64,000 nt of DNA from Spectribacter hydrogenoxidans (GTDB lineage: Bacteria; Pseudomonadota; Gammaproteobacteria; Nevskiales; Salinisphaeraceae), in contig NZ_JAVRIB010000009.1 in the NCBI RefSeq assembly GCF_031846275.1, forward strand, positions 1-64,000, read 5' to 3'. The notes under the pieces were generated by a model, which was not told the origin of the DNA, searched no databases, and was given only the letters and a program-made list of their open reading frames with translations. A program made the position numbers and the translations under genes. Of the stretch, positions 1 through 8,032 are shown in pieces (within the stretch, counting starts at the first letter, position 1; every line of letters begins with the position of its first letter).

Positions 1-1
1 C

Positions 2-250
2 GAGCTGGTGACCTGGATGAAACAGCAGGGTATCCGCCTGGAGTACATCCAGCCCGGCAAGCCGCAGCAGAACGCCTATGTCGAACGCTACAACCGGACC
101 GTGCGCTATGACTGGCTGAGCCAGTACCTTTTCGACTCCATCAGCCAGGTGCAGGACGCCGCCACCCGGTGGCTATGGACCTACAACCACGAACGACCCA
201 ATATGGCCCTCGGCGGCATCACCCCAATGCAGAAACTGATGGCCGCTTAG
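2..250 (+). CDS. IS3-family transposase OrfB, C-terminal part (cut by window edge)
   Basis: C-terminal 82 residues of a DDE integrase-type transposase, open at the left window edge. The segment NAYVERYNRTVRYDWL carries the last acidic residue of the DDE triad, and the tail YNHERPNMALGGITP is the usual end of IS3-family OrfB proteins. The stop is TAG at 248-250. A G-run/C-run segment (273-295) follows and may include the right terminal repeat, but the exact end of the insertion sequence cannot be fixed without its other end. It borders surface-sugar genes, which fits an island-like edge. Confidence 0.85.
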   Translation, partial: ELVTWMKQQGIRLEYIQPGKPQQNAYVERYNRTVRYDWLSQYLFDSISQVQDAATRWLWTYNHERPNMALGGITPMQKLMAA

Positions 251-333
251 CTCCACTTTTGAGCAGCGCTAAGAATGGGGGGATTACCCCCTTTTGAGTG
301 GCCGTGGCCGCCTTTGTTGCAGGAGATTCTGGA

Positions 334-1509
334 ATGAGCCAGCCGGTATTCTCGCCGTGGCCATCGTTTACGCAGGAAGAAGCCGACGCCGTCTCTACCG
401 TGCTGTTGTCCAACCGCGTGAACTACTGGACCGGGCAGCAGGGGCGCGATTTCGAGTGCGCCTTTGCCGGCTTTGCGGGCACCGAGTATGCAGTGGCGCT
501 GGCCAATGGCACGGTAGCGCTGGATGTTGCGCTGAAGGTGCTGGACGTGGGGCCGGGTGATGAAGTCATCGTTACGCCACGGACCTTCCTGGCGTCCGTG
601 TCCTGCGTGGTAACGGCGGGGGCGGTGCCGGTGTTCGCTGACGTGGATCGCGACACGCAGAATCTTACCGCCGACAGTATTGCGGCCAAGCTGAGCCCCC
701 GCACGAAGGCGGTCATCTGCGTGCATCTGGCCGGCATGCCCTGCGATATGGACCCGATCATGACGTTGGCGCGTGAGCATGGGCTGGCCGTTATTGAGGA
801 TTGCGCGCAGGCGCATGGGGCGCGATACAAGGGGCGCTCGGTGGGCAGCATCGGCGATGTGGGCTGCTGGTCGTTCTGCCAGGACAAGATCATCACTACG
901 GGCGGCGAGGGTGGCATGGTGACCACCAATGACCGCGGACTATGGTCGCGCATGTGGAGCTACAAGGACCATGGCAAGAGTTGGGACGCCGTTTATCAGC
1001 GTGAGCATCCGCCGGGTTTCCGCTGGTTGCATGAAAGCTTCGGCACCAATTGGCGGATGACCGAGATGCAGGCCGCCATCGGTCGGGTTCAGCTCGGGCG
1101 GATGCCGGCCTGGCACGCGGCGCGGCTGACGAACGCAAATCGCATCTGGGACTGCGCGCGGGAGTTGCCTGGCCTGCGCGTGCCGGGAATGCCGGACTGG
1201 GCCGAACACGGGGCCTATAAGTGCTATGTGTTCGTGGAACCGGAGCAGTTGGCCGAGGGATGGGATCGGGACCGAATCATGGCGGAAGTCAACGCCCTGG
1301 GTGTGCCCTGTATGTCCGGCTCATGTTCGGAGGTATACCGCGAAAAGGCCTTCGACGGTACCGGCTGGCGGCCCGCGGAGCGTCTGCCCGTTGCCCGGGA
1401 ATTGGGGGAAACCAGCCTGATGTTTCTGGTGCATCCCACGTTGACGGCCGAAGCAATGGATGCAACCTTTTCGGCGCTTGTCCGCATTATGGAACGGGCG
1501 CGCGGATAA
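334..1509 (+). CDS. DegT/DnrJ/EryC1/StrS-family sugar aminotransferase
   Basis: A 391-residue PLP enzyme of fold type I that normally transaminates a nucleotide keto-sugar to an amino sugar for O-antigen, capsule or glycan synthesis. The N-terminal VNYWTGQQG, the loop VIEDCAQAHGA (PLP phosphate and ring contacts) and the lysine in FCQDKIITTGGEGG (K185, Schiff base) are all present. I chose ATG 334 because AGGAGA lies 7 bases upstream; an in-frame start at 298 has no such site. The UDP-sugar dehydratase gene downstream would supply the keto-sugar. The substrate is not determined by the sequence. Confidence 0.9.
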   Translation: MSQPVFSPWPSFTQEEADAVSTVLLSNRVNYWTGQQGRDFECAFAGFAGTEYAVALANGTVALDVALKVLDVGPGDEVIVTPRTFLASVSCVVTAGAVPVFADVDRDTQNLTADSIAAKLSPRTKAVICVHLAGMPCDMDPIMTLAREHGLAVIEDCAQAHGARYKGRSVGSIGDVGCWSFCQDKIITTGGEGGMVTTNDRGLWSRMWSYKDHGKSWDAVYQREHPPGFRWLHESFGTNWRMTEMQAAIGRVQLGRMPAWHAARLTNANRIWDCARELPGLRVPGMPDWAEHGAYKCYVFVEPEQLAEGWDRDRIMAEVNALGVPCMSGSCSEVYREKAFDGTGWRPAERLPVARELGETSLMFLVHPTLTAEAMDATFSALVRIMERARG

Positions 1510-1654
1510 CCGCGCATGACTGCTCGCTAATTCGCCATCTTGCCGAGGTCCGGTGCACTGTCAGCCATGACTCATGGCCGTGGCGCAAAGTCAGAGCAGC
1601 CTTTTTCAATTATACTGGCCTGGACCATGGGGGGGGGGAGGAAGCTCTGCCGGC

Positions 1655-1677
1655 TACCCTGGAGACAATCCAGGGTA
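1655..1677 (+). promoter_or_regulatory. Perfect 9-bp hairpin in the leader of the dehydratase gene
   Basis: TACCCTGGA, loop GACAA, TCCAGGGTA. It follows a run of ten G (1629-1638) and a possible -10 box TATACT (1611-1616). A 22-codon frame, ATG 1627 to TAA 1693-1695, runs through the G-run and the hairpin. No T-tract follows, so this is not a simple terminator. Confidence 0.4.
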
Positions 1678-1709
1678 TGGCTGGGTGGGGTTAATGCGCC
1701 GTTTTGCCG

Positions 1710-3722
1710 ATGACGACGGGGTGGCATTTAGTGAGAAAGTCGGCAGCCGCTTTGCGAGAACGGCTGGTTGGTTGGTCGCGATGGCAGAAGCGCCTGTTCC
1801 TTATGGCTGCGGATGCTGGCGCGGCATCAGCGGCCATGGTGCTGGCGGTGGCGCTCTATGGCGGCCAGGCCTTTGCGGTTGACGTAGTTCTGCCGCTTGC
1901 GCTGCTTGCGGCTGCCCTGACGCCCGCGCTGGGGTGGGGGGGGTGCATCTACCGGACCGTCGTGCGGCATATTGCCGCCCAGATTGCGCTGCGCATCGCG
2001 TTGGTTTCGGTGGCAACTGCCGGGTCTCTCGCGATACTGGTGGCATTGGCACCATTCATGGCGCTGCCATGGCAAGTCTTCGTTGGTTTTGCCATGACCC
2101 TGACGCTTGCATTGGGCGGCATGCGCCTGGCTGCGCGTACCTTCCTGAGTCCCGTCAGTGATCGGCACGCCTCCAATGTTCTGATTTACGGCGCCGGGTC
2201 TGCTGGTGTGCAGGCGGCTCAGGGGTTGTCGTCCGATCCGACCTGTCGGGTGGTGGGTTTTGTTGACGACGCCGAGGGCCGCGTGGGAACGCGCTTGGCG
2301 GAGTGGGCGGTATATGGCGTGACGGATCTCCCGCGCCTGGTCGAGCGGCTGCGGGTGGAAATCGTGCTTCTTGCGCTGCCCTCGGCGACGCGGCGCCGAA
2401 AGCAGGCGATTATTGCGGCGCTGGAACCACTCCCGGTGGCTGTGAAGACGGTGCCTTCGTTGCCGGAAATCCTGTCCGGAACCGCGCCAATCGGTCAGAT
2501 GCGCGATATGCGTGTCGAGGACTTGCTGGGCCGGGATCCCGTGCCCGCGCAGCCGGCATTGCTGCGTGCATCGATTCAGGGCCGGGTCGTGATGGTGACC
2601 GGCGCCGGCGGCTCGATTGGCAGCGAGCTCTGCCGCCAGATTGTGGCGCTACACCCCGCCGGCCTGATCCTGTTCGAGATCAACGAGGCGGCGCTCTTTC
2701 ACATTGAGCAAGATGTGCGCGGCCTGCAGTCGGAGCACGGGGCGTTCCCGGTGACCTCGGTTCTGGGTGACGTGCTCGACGAATCGCTGGTTGAAGCCTG
2801 CCTGCGTCAGCATGGGGTTCACACGCTGTATCACGCGGCCGCGTACAAGCATGTTCCGTTGGTGGAGCACAATGTCCGCGGGGGCATACGCAACAATGTG
2901 CTGGGTACGTGGATCGCCGCGAACGCGGCGCTGGAAGCAGGGGTCGAGCGCTTCGTTCTGATTTCCACCGACAAGGCGGTTCGCCCAACCAATGTCATGG
3001 GGGCGACCAAGCGTGCCGCGGAGATGATCATCCAGGATTTCGCGCGCCGAACGGCGCCTGAGGGGGCGGGGCGCAGTGGTCCGGGGGCTGTTTTTTCGAT
3101 GGTGCGTTTCGGCAACGTGCTGGGGTCGTCCGGATCCGTGGTGCCGCATTTTCGTGAACAGATCGAGAACGGCGGCCCCGTGACCGTCACGCATCCGGAG
3201 ATCACGCGGTATTTCATGACCATTCCGGAGGCGGTTCAGCTCGTGCTGCAGGCCGGCAGCATGGCGCGGGGCGGCGAGGTCTTTCTGCTTGATATGGGAG
3301 AGCCGATCAAGATCGTGGATCTGGCCACTCGTATGATTCGACTTGCTGGCTTTCGGGTGAAGTGGGATGCTCAGGTGCCGGGCGATATCGAGATCGTGTA
3401 CTCCGGGCTGCGCCCGGGCGAGAAGCTGTATGAAGAGCTGCTGATCGGCGAAAAGAAGCGGGATACCGAGCACCCGAAAATCGGATGCGCCGACGAATCC
3501 TGTGTGGACTCGGAACAGCTTCATCGCTGGTTGGACGCCGTGCAATCCGGGGTGGAAAGGCTTGATATCTCGGGGCTCAGATATCTGCTGGCTGAGCTGA
3601 TACCGGAGTACGTGCCGGATGAGGCGGATTGGGATTCGATGAGCAACGGCTGGGAAGTTGAACCGGTCGCTACCGAGGCTACTTTGGCCGAGCTTCGGCC
3701 GGCGAATCGCGATGTGCTGTAA
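1710..3722 (+). CDS. Membrane nucleoside-diphosphate sugar 4,6-dehydratase (FlaA1/WbpM/PglF type)
   Basis: About 670 residues. The N-terminus has four hydrophobic segments (roughly 25-145), then a first Rossmann domain (LIYGAGSAGVQAAQ), then a C-terminal SDR domain starting at TGAGGSIGSELCRQI near residue 295. In the SDR active site the usual YxxxK tyrosine is replaced: the segment reads STDKAVRPTNVMGATKRAAE, giving a Ser-Met-Lys arrangement as in WbpM-like UDP-GlcNAc C6 dehydratases. The likely job is the first step to a deoxy-amino sugar, feeding the aminotransferase upstream. TTG 1704 and GTG 1731 are alternative starts; no strong ribosome site decides. Confidence 0.88.
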   Translation: MTTGWHLVRKSAAALRERLVGWSRWQKRLFLMAADAGAASAAMVLAVALYGGQAFAVDVVLPLALLAAALTPALGWGGCIYRTVVRHIAAQIALRIALVSVATAGSLAILVALAPFMALPWQVFVGFAMTLTLALGGMRLAARTFLSPVSDRHASNVLIYGAGSAGVQAAQGLSSDPTCRVVGFVDDAEGRVGTRLAEWAVYGVTDLPRLVERLRVEIVLLALPSATRRRKQAIIAALEPLPVAVKTVPSLPEILSGTAPIGQMRDMRVEDLLGRDPVPAQPALLRASIQGRVVMVTGAGGSIGSELCRQIVALHPAGLILFEINEAALFHIEQDVRGLQSEHGAFPVTSVLGDVLDESLVEACLRQHGVHTLYHAAAYKHVPLVEHNVRGGIRNNVLGTWIAANAALEAGVERFVLISTDKAVRPTNVMGATKRAAEMIIQDFARRTAPEGAGRSGPGAVFSMVRFGNVLGSSGSVVPHFREQIENGGPVTVTHPEITRYFMTIPEAVQLVLQAGSMARGGEVFLLDMGEPIKIVDLATRMIRLAGFRVKWDAQVPGDIEIVYSGLRPGEKLYEELLIGEKKRDTEHPKIGCADESCVDSEQLHRWLDAVQSGVERLDISGLRYLLAELIPEYVPDEADWDSMSNGWEVEPVATEATLAELRPANRDVL

Positions 3723-3879
3723 GCCGGTTGATCCGGCCGCCCAGGTTGCACGTCGCTGAGGCAGACTCCGCCTCGCTCGCCAAACTCGTAGCCTCCCGGC
3801 TGTGGCCAGTGAACCGGCCGTTAAACCGGCCTTTCATACCCGGTTATTTTTCCAAGTTGATGATATTGTTGGCCCTGCC

Positions 3880-5130
3880 ATGAGCGATAAACCGGCCACC
3901 AATGCGGACATGAACGCGGCCAATGACCGTGGGGAGTCTGTCTCATTGATGGAGCCGCTGCTCATCGCGGAGGGCTCGCGACACCGGCCCGATCTGGTTG
4001 ATCAGGTCATGGGGCTGACGGCGCGCTCCTCCAGGCTGCGCCATCGTTTGCCCGGCGGGCTGGTGCGCGCGCTGGCCGGGTTGGTCCGCTCGATGAACTG
4101 CTATTACAGCAACCTTATCGAGGGCCACGATACCCACCCGGTAGCGATCGAGCGCGCTCTGAACGATGATTTCAGCGTTGATCCGCGTCAGCGTGATCTT
4201 CAGCTCGAGGCCAAGTCGCATATCGCGGCCCAGCAATGGATCGATAACGGTGGTCTGGCGGATCGTGCCGCATGCGTTGAGGGGCTGCGTGAGTTGCACC
4301 GGCGATTTTGCGAGCATCTTCCGAAGAGCCTGCTGGTGGTGGAACACCCCCAGACCGGCAAGCCCCTGCCCGTTGTCCCGGGTAATCTGCGGCAACACGA
4401 TGTGCAGGTAGGCCGTCACGTTCCCATTAGCCCCGGTTCGTTGCCCCGGTTCCTGACGCGTTTCGAACAGGTCTACGGGCAAGTCGGACGTACTGAGGGA
4501 GTGTTGGCTGCGGCCTGCGCCCACCATCGGCTGTTGTGGCTCCATCCCTTCTTGGACGGCAACGGGCGGGTGGCCCATCTCATGTCCTACGCGCTACTGC
4601 TGGATCGGCTGGAAACTGGTGCGATATGGTCGGTTGCTCGTGGCCTTGCCCGCAACGAGGGCGAATACAAGGCCAGACTGATGGCGTGCGATCTCGAACG
4701 GCGCAACGATCTCGACGGCCGCGGCCACCTGAGCGAGGAGGCATTGGCCGAATTCGTTGGATTCTTCCTGAACGTGTGCCTCGATCAGGTGGATTTCATG
4801 GAGAGACTGGTTGAGCCTGCCGCGCTTACTGATCGAGTGGTGCGCTGGGCCAGGGATGAAATCGAGCGTGGTCGTTTGGCGCCGCGCTCGGATCGAGTGC
4901 TCGAGGCCGCGCTCTATCGCGGCGAGCTTCCCCGTGGCGAGGTCGTGGACATTGCCGGCGTGAGCGAGCGTCAGGCGCGGCGGGTCAGTAGGGGCCTGCT
5001 CGATACCGGTATCGTGACTGCAGAAAGCACCCGCGCACCATTAAGGCTCACCTTCCCGGCGCACCTGGCCTCGCGGTTGATGCCGGGGCTATTTCCCGAA
5101 CCGTCAGAATCAGTCCGCGGAGGAGCCTGA
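3880..5130 (+). CDS. Fic family protein (AMPylator type) with C-terminal winged helix
   Basis: A 416-residue Fic-domain protein. The core motif is HPFLDGNGRVAH, beginning at H222; the last arginine of the usual HxFx(D/E)GNGRxxR is histidine here. An N-terminal (S/T)xxxE(G/N) inhibitory motif, SNLIEG, lies at 77-82, so this is the self-inhibited class II layout. The C-terminus (about 350-405) looks like a winged helix-turn-helix. ATG 3880 is preferred over a GTG at 3802, which would add 26 residues of low similarity. Fic enzymes move AMP or related groups to target hydroxyls; the target is unknown. The TGA stop lies in the first bases of the downstream repeat array. Confidence 0.88.
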   Translation: MSDKPATNADMNAANDRGESVSLMEPLLIAEGSRHRPDLVDQVMGLTARSSRLRHRLPGGLVRALAGLVRSMNCYYSNLIEGHDTHPVAIERALNDDFSVDPRQRDLQLEAKSHIAAQQWIDNGGLADRAACVEGLRELHRRFCEHLPKSLLVVEHPQTGKPLPVVPGNLRQHDVQVGRHVPISPGSLPRFLTRFEQVYGQVGRTEGVLAAACAHHRLLWLHPFLDGNGRVAHLMSYALLLDRLETGAIWSVARGLARNEGEYKARLMACDLERRNDLDGRGHLSEEALAEFVGFFLNVCLDQVDFMERLVEPAALTDRVVRWARDEIERGRLAPRSDRVLEAALYRGELPRGEVVDIAGVSERQARRVSRGLLDTGIVTAESTRAPLRLTFPAHLASRLMPGLFPEPSESVRGGA

Positions 5131-6035
5131 CAACCGGCGACCTCAACCTTGGGGCTGGATGCCGGCTTCGGAGGGTATTTGGAGCGGCGAACCGGGTTCG
5201 ACCGATTTGTCGGGAACAAATCGGGACCGCCGGAGGCGGGCCCGTCAGGGTCAGGCCCATGGATGGACTGAGCACCGATTTGTCCGGAACAAATCGGGAC
5301 CACCGGAGGTGGGCCCGAAGGGCTGGGTCCATGGATGGACCCAGCAACCGGCGACCTCAACCTTGGGGCTGGATTCCGGCTTCGGAGCGTAATTGGAGCG
5401 GCGAACCGGGTTCGACCGATTTGTCGGGAACAAATCGGGACCGCCGAAAGGCGGGCCCGTCAGGGTCAGGTCCATGGATGGACCTGACAACCGGCGACCT
5501 CAACCTTGGGGGCTGGATTCCGGCTGCGGAGAGTAATTGGAGCGGCGAACCGGGTTCGACCGATTTGTCGGGAACAAATCGGGACCGCCGCAGGCGGGCC
5601 CGTCAGGGTCAGGCCCATGGATGGACTGAGCACCGATTTGTCCGGAACAAATCGGGACCACCGGAGGTGGGCCCGAAGGGCTGGGTCCATGGATGGACCC
5701 AGCAACCGGCGACCTCAACCTTGGGGGCTGGATTCCGGCTTCGGAGGGTATTTGGAGCGGCGAACCGGGTTCGACCGATTTGTCGGGAACAAATCGGGAC
5801 CGCCGCAGGCGGGCCCGTCAGGGTCAGGTCCATGGATGGACCTGACAACCGGCGACCTCAACCTTGGGGCTGGATTCCGGCTGCGGAGAGTAATTGGAGC
5901 GGCGAACCGGGTTCGACCGATTTGTCCGGAACAAATCGGGACCACCGGAGGTGGGCCCGAAGGGCTGGGTCCATGGATGGACCCAGCAACCGGCGACCTC
6001 AACCTTGGGGTTGAATTCCGGCAGCGGAGAGTAAT
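5125..6035. repeat. Tandem array of tRNA-Gly 3' fragments interleaved with triple-hairpin elements
   Basis: Read on the minus strand, each unit is a piece of the adjacent tRNA-Gly, from its anticodon CCC to its 3' CCA, split in the T-loop by one or two about 71-bp elements, plus about 25 bp of tRNA 3' flank. Units start at 5131, 5345, 5488, 5703 and 5846, with a last partial at 5987. Lengths are 214, 143, 215, 143 and 141, so 5131-5487 and 5488-5845 are two copies of a 357/358-bp super-unit. tRNA 3'-end pieces lie at 5180-5201, 5394-5415, 5538-5559, 5753-5774 and 5895-5916. Elements start at 5202, 5275, 5416, 5560, 5633, 5775 and 5917. Open frames through the array are repeat artefacts. Confidence 0.93.
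5202..5344. repeat. Example pair of hairpin elements, type B then type C
   Basis: Each element folds into three hairpins. Hairpin 1 has arms CCGATTTGT and ACAAATCGG. Hairpin 2 is CCGCC/GGCGG in type B (5202-5274) and CCACC/GGTGG in type C (5275-5344). Hairpin 3 has the loop ATGGAT; arms are TCAGGTCC/GGACCTGA in intact B copies (for example 5416-5487) and CTGGGTCC/GGACCCAG in C copies. In B copies followed by C, the third hairpin is damaged. Paired changes between types keep the stems. Confidence 0.9.
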
Positions 6036-6111
6036 TGGAGCGGCGAACCGGGTTCGAACCGGCGACCTCAACCTTGGGAGGGTTGCGCTCTACCAACTGA
6101 GCTACCGCCGC
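6036..6111 (-). tRNA. tRNA-Gly (anticodon CCC)
   Basis: A 76-nt cloverleaf on the minus strand. Acceptor GCGGCGG pairs with TCGCCGC (last pair G-U), D-stem GCTC/GAGC, anticodon stem CAACC/GGTTG with loop CTCCCAA, five-base variable loop, T-stem GCCGG/CCGGT with loop TTCGAAC, and encoded CCA. The anticodon CCC reads GGG. Its 3' side runs into the array of its own 3' fragments. The gene itself is intact. Confidence 0.97.
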
Positions 6112-6154
6112 ACTGGCCATAGGATTGGCCAGACTGGCCAACAATGCAAGGGGG

Positions 6155-7030
6155 TCACCGCAGCGGTGTTTCGGCGACACGGTTGCCCGATTCATCCACG
6201 TCGACGAACGCCGCTTCCACTGGCCCGTCGCCAATCTCGAGCGCGACATGCCGGCGCCGCGCGCCGTCCTCCCGAATCCGCGGCACGGCCGCGGCATTCA
6301 CATACAGAACGTTGTCCTGTCTCGCCCAGGCCTGTCGCTGAGCGCCGGTGGTCTTGTGGGTCAGATGCATATGCCCGGCCGCCACCGCCAGCACCTGCCG
6401 GCCGCTGGCGCCCGCATGATCAATCGCCTCACGCAGGTCGGGGTCGCCGAAGTCGCCGTGGGCCGGGGAGAAATCGCAGCCCCAGGGCGAATCCGGCTGG
6501 TCGCCGAGCCCGGCCGGCCCGTTGTGCGCCAGCACGATCAGGCGGCGCGGGGCCATGTCCACCAGCGATTTCAGGGTCGCCGCGCTGCCCCGGAAGTCAT
6601 TGATGCCGTAGCGTTTCCGCAGGAAGGCGCGGTAGTAGAACCGGTCCGGGCCCATGGCATGCGGCCGTGCGACCAGCAGGCCCAGGTCGTCGGCCAGGGT
6701 AATCATTTCGTAACCGCATAGCCGCACCGGGCCCAGGCGCCGGCGCAGGCGCCGCATCCGGCCCCGCATGCCAACGGCCCCCAGACGGGCCAGCCATCGC
6801 CAGCCCTTGAGTTCGGCCAGCAACTGGGGGGCGGTTACGCCGTCATGATTGCCGGGAATCAGCCAGGCCGGTTTGTCCAGCTCCGCCAGCATGCGGGCGA
6901 CCGGGCTACTGCCGGTCAGGCGGGGCAGATCCCCCACGAACAGCAGGCCGTCGTAATCCGAGCGGTTGAAGTACGCGGTGTCCCGGTTGTCCCAGAAGCC
7001 GTGAATATCGCCGATGACTGCCAGTTTCAT
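6155..7030 (-). CDS. Calcineurin-like metallophosphoesterase (TIGR04168-like)
   Basis: A 291-residue protein beginning with the metal-binding motif GDIHG, followed by GDLPR (phosphoesterase block 2), GNHD and the later histidine-containing blocks VLAHNGP and AAGHMH. The layout matches binuclear-metal phosphoesterases, and the GDIHGFWDNRD opening resembles the TIGR04168 family shared with cyanobacteria and plants. I chose ATG 7030, whose product begins directly with the first motif; a longer frame from 7282 would add 84 unconvincing residues and overlap the divergent epimerase gene. The substrate is not evident. Confidence 0.85.
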   Translation of the reverse strand: MKLAVIGDIHGFWDNRDTAYFNRSDYDGLLFVGDLPRLTGSSPVARMLAELDKPAWLIPGNHDGVTAPQLLAELKGWRWLARLGAVGMRGRMRRLRRRLGPVRLCGYEMITLADDLGLLVARPHAMGPDRFYYRAFLRKRYGINDFRGSAATLKSLVDMAPRRLIVLAHNGPAGLGDQPDSPWGCDFSPAHGDFGDPDLREAIDHAGASGRQVLAVAAGHMHLTHKTTGAQRQAWARQDNVLYVNAAAVPRIREDGARRRHVALEIGDGPVEAAFVDVDESGNRVAETPLR

Positions 7031-7120
7031 GGCCACGTTGTACGGTTGGCGCCCGCCGGGGTCAATGCCCGCCGGATGAGCGGCGGCGACCGGACCGTGG
7101 GCGCTGCTATCCTCGGCGTC

Positions 7121-8032
7121 ATGAATGAATCCGACCCGAAAACCGCGCTGGTGACCGGCGGCACCGGCTTTGTGGGCCGCGCCGTGGTGGATGAACTCCT
7201 CGCCGATGGCTGGCAGGTGGCGGTGTTGACCCGCGACGGCGCGGCCGCCGGGCAGACGCTGCCCGAGGCGGTGACCTGCCACGAGTCGATGGACGACTGC
7301 CCACTAACTGCGGCGGTGATCAACCTGGCCGGCGAAAACCTGGGCGCGAAGCGCTGGAACGCGGCGCGCAAGCAGGCCTTCGTCGACAGCCGGGTCGGGA
7401 TGACCCGTGCACTGGTTGATGCAATGGCCGGCTGTGAGTATCGGCCCGAGGTACTGGTGAACGGCTCGGCGGTGGGTTTTTACGGCGCCTGCGGCGACGA
7501 GGCGATCGACGAGCAGAGTCCGGCCGGGGATGAATACCAGTCACGTCTCTGCCAGGCGTGGGAGGCCGAGGCCCGGCGTGCCTCGGATCTGGGTGTGCGT
7601 GTCGCCGTGGTGCGCATCGGTGCAGTGCTGGGTGTCCGCCAGGGTGCGTTGAGCGAACTGGTGCCACCGTTCCGCTTCGGGCTCGGCGGGCCGCAGGGCA
7701 GCGGCCGCCAGTGGCTGTCGTGGATTCACCGGCAGGATCTGGCCCGCGCCATCGTCTTTCTGGTCAACAACCCGGATTGCGACGGCGTCTATAACGCCAC
7801 CGCACCGCATCCGGTTCGCAATCGCGAGTTCGCCCGCGCCCTCGGCCGGGTGCTGCGGCGCCCGGCGCTGTTGCCGCTGCCGGGCCCGGTTCTGCGGCTG
7901 ATCGCCGGGGAAATGGCCCATCTGGTGTTGACCGGCCAGAAGGTTCTGCCGTCGCGCCTGCTGGCCGCCGGGTTCGAGTTCCGCTATCCCGATCTGGAGC
8001 CGGCACTGCGCGAGATTCTGGCGCGCTGGTGA
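7121..8032 (+). CDS. TIGR01777-family NAD-dependent epimerase/dehydratase-like protein (YfcH type)
   Basis: A 303-residue extended SDR. The nucleotide-binding motif VTGGTGFVG is at the N-terminus, followed by INLAGENLGAKRW and VNGSAVGFYG, both typical of the YfcH/TIGR01777 family. The C-terminal DUF1731-like tail (LPLPGPVLRLIAGEMAHLVL, then QKVLPSRL) is also present. The reaction is not known for this family. ATG 7121 gives a start just before the Rossmann strand. The gene is divergent from the phosphoesterase and overlaps the next gene at TGATG (8030-8034), suggesting co-translation. Confidence 0.88.
   Translation: MNESDPKTALVTGGTGFVGRAVVDELLADGWQVAVLTRDGAAAGQTLPEAVTCHESMDDCPLTAAVINLAGENLGAKRWNAARKQAFVDSRVGMTRALVDAMAGCEYRPEVLVNGSAVGFYGACGDEAIDEQSPAGDEYQSRLCQAWEAEARRASDLGVRVAVVRIGAVLGVRQGALSELVPPFRFGLGGPQGSGRQWLSWIHRQDLARAIVFLVNNPDCDGVYNATAPHPVRNREFARALGRVLRRPALLPLPGPVLRLIAGEMAHLVLTGQKVLPSRLLAAGFEFRYPDLEPALREILARW

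Noticed and set aside
5125..6035. CRISPR array or integron attC cassettes
   Set aside because: Unit lengths are 141-215 bp with conserved, not unique, spacers; no cas or integrase genes and no cassette genes are present. The tRNA match explains the repeats.
5259..6603. Long open frames on both strands through the repeat array
   Set aside because: They encode only the repeated tRNA and hairpin bases and run antisense into the phosphoesterase gene.
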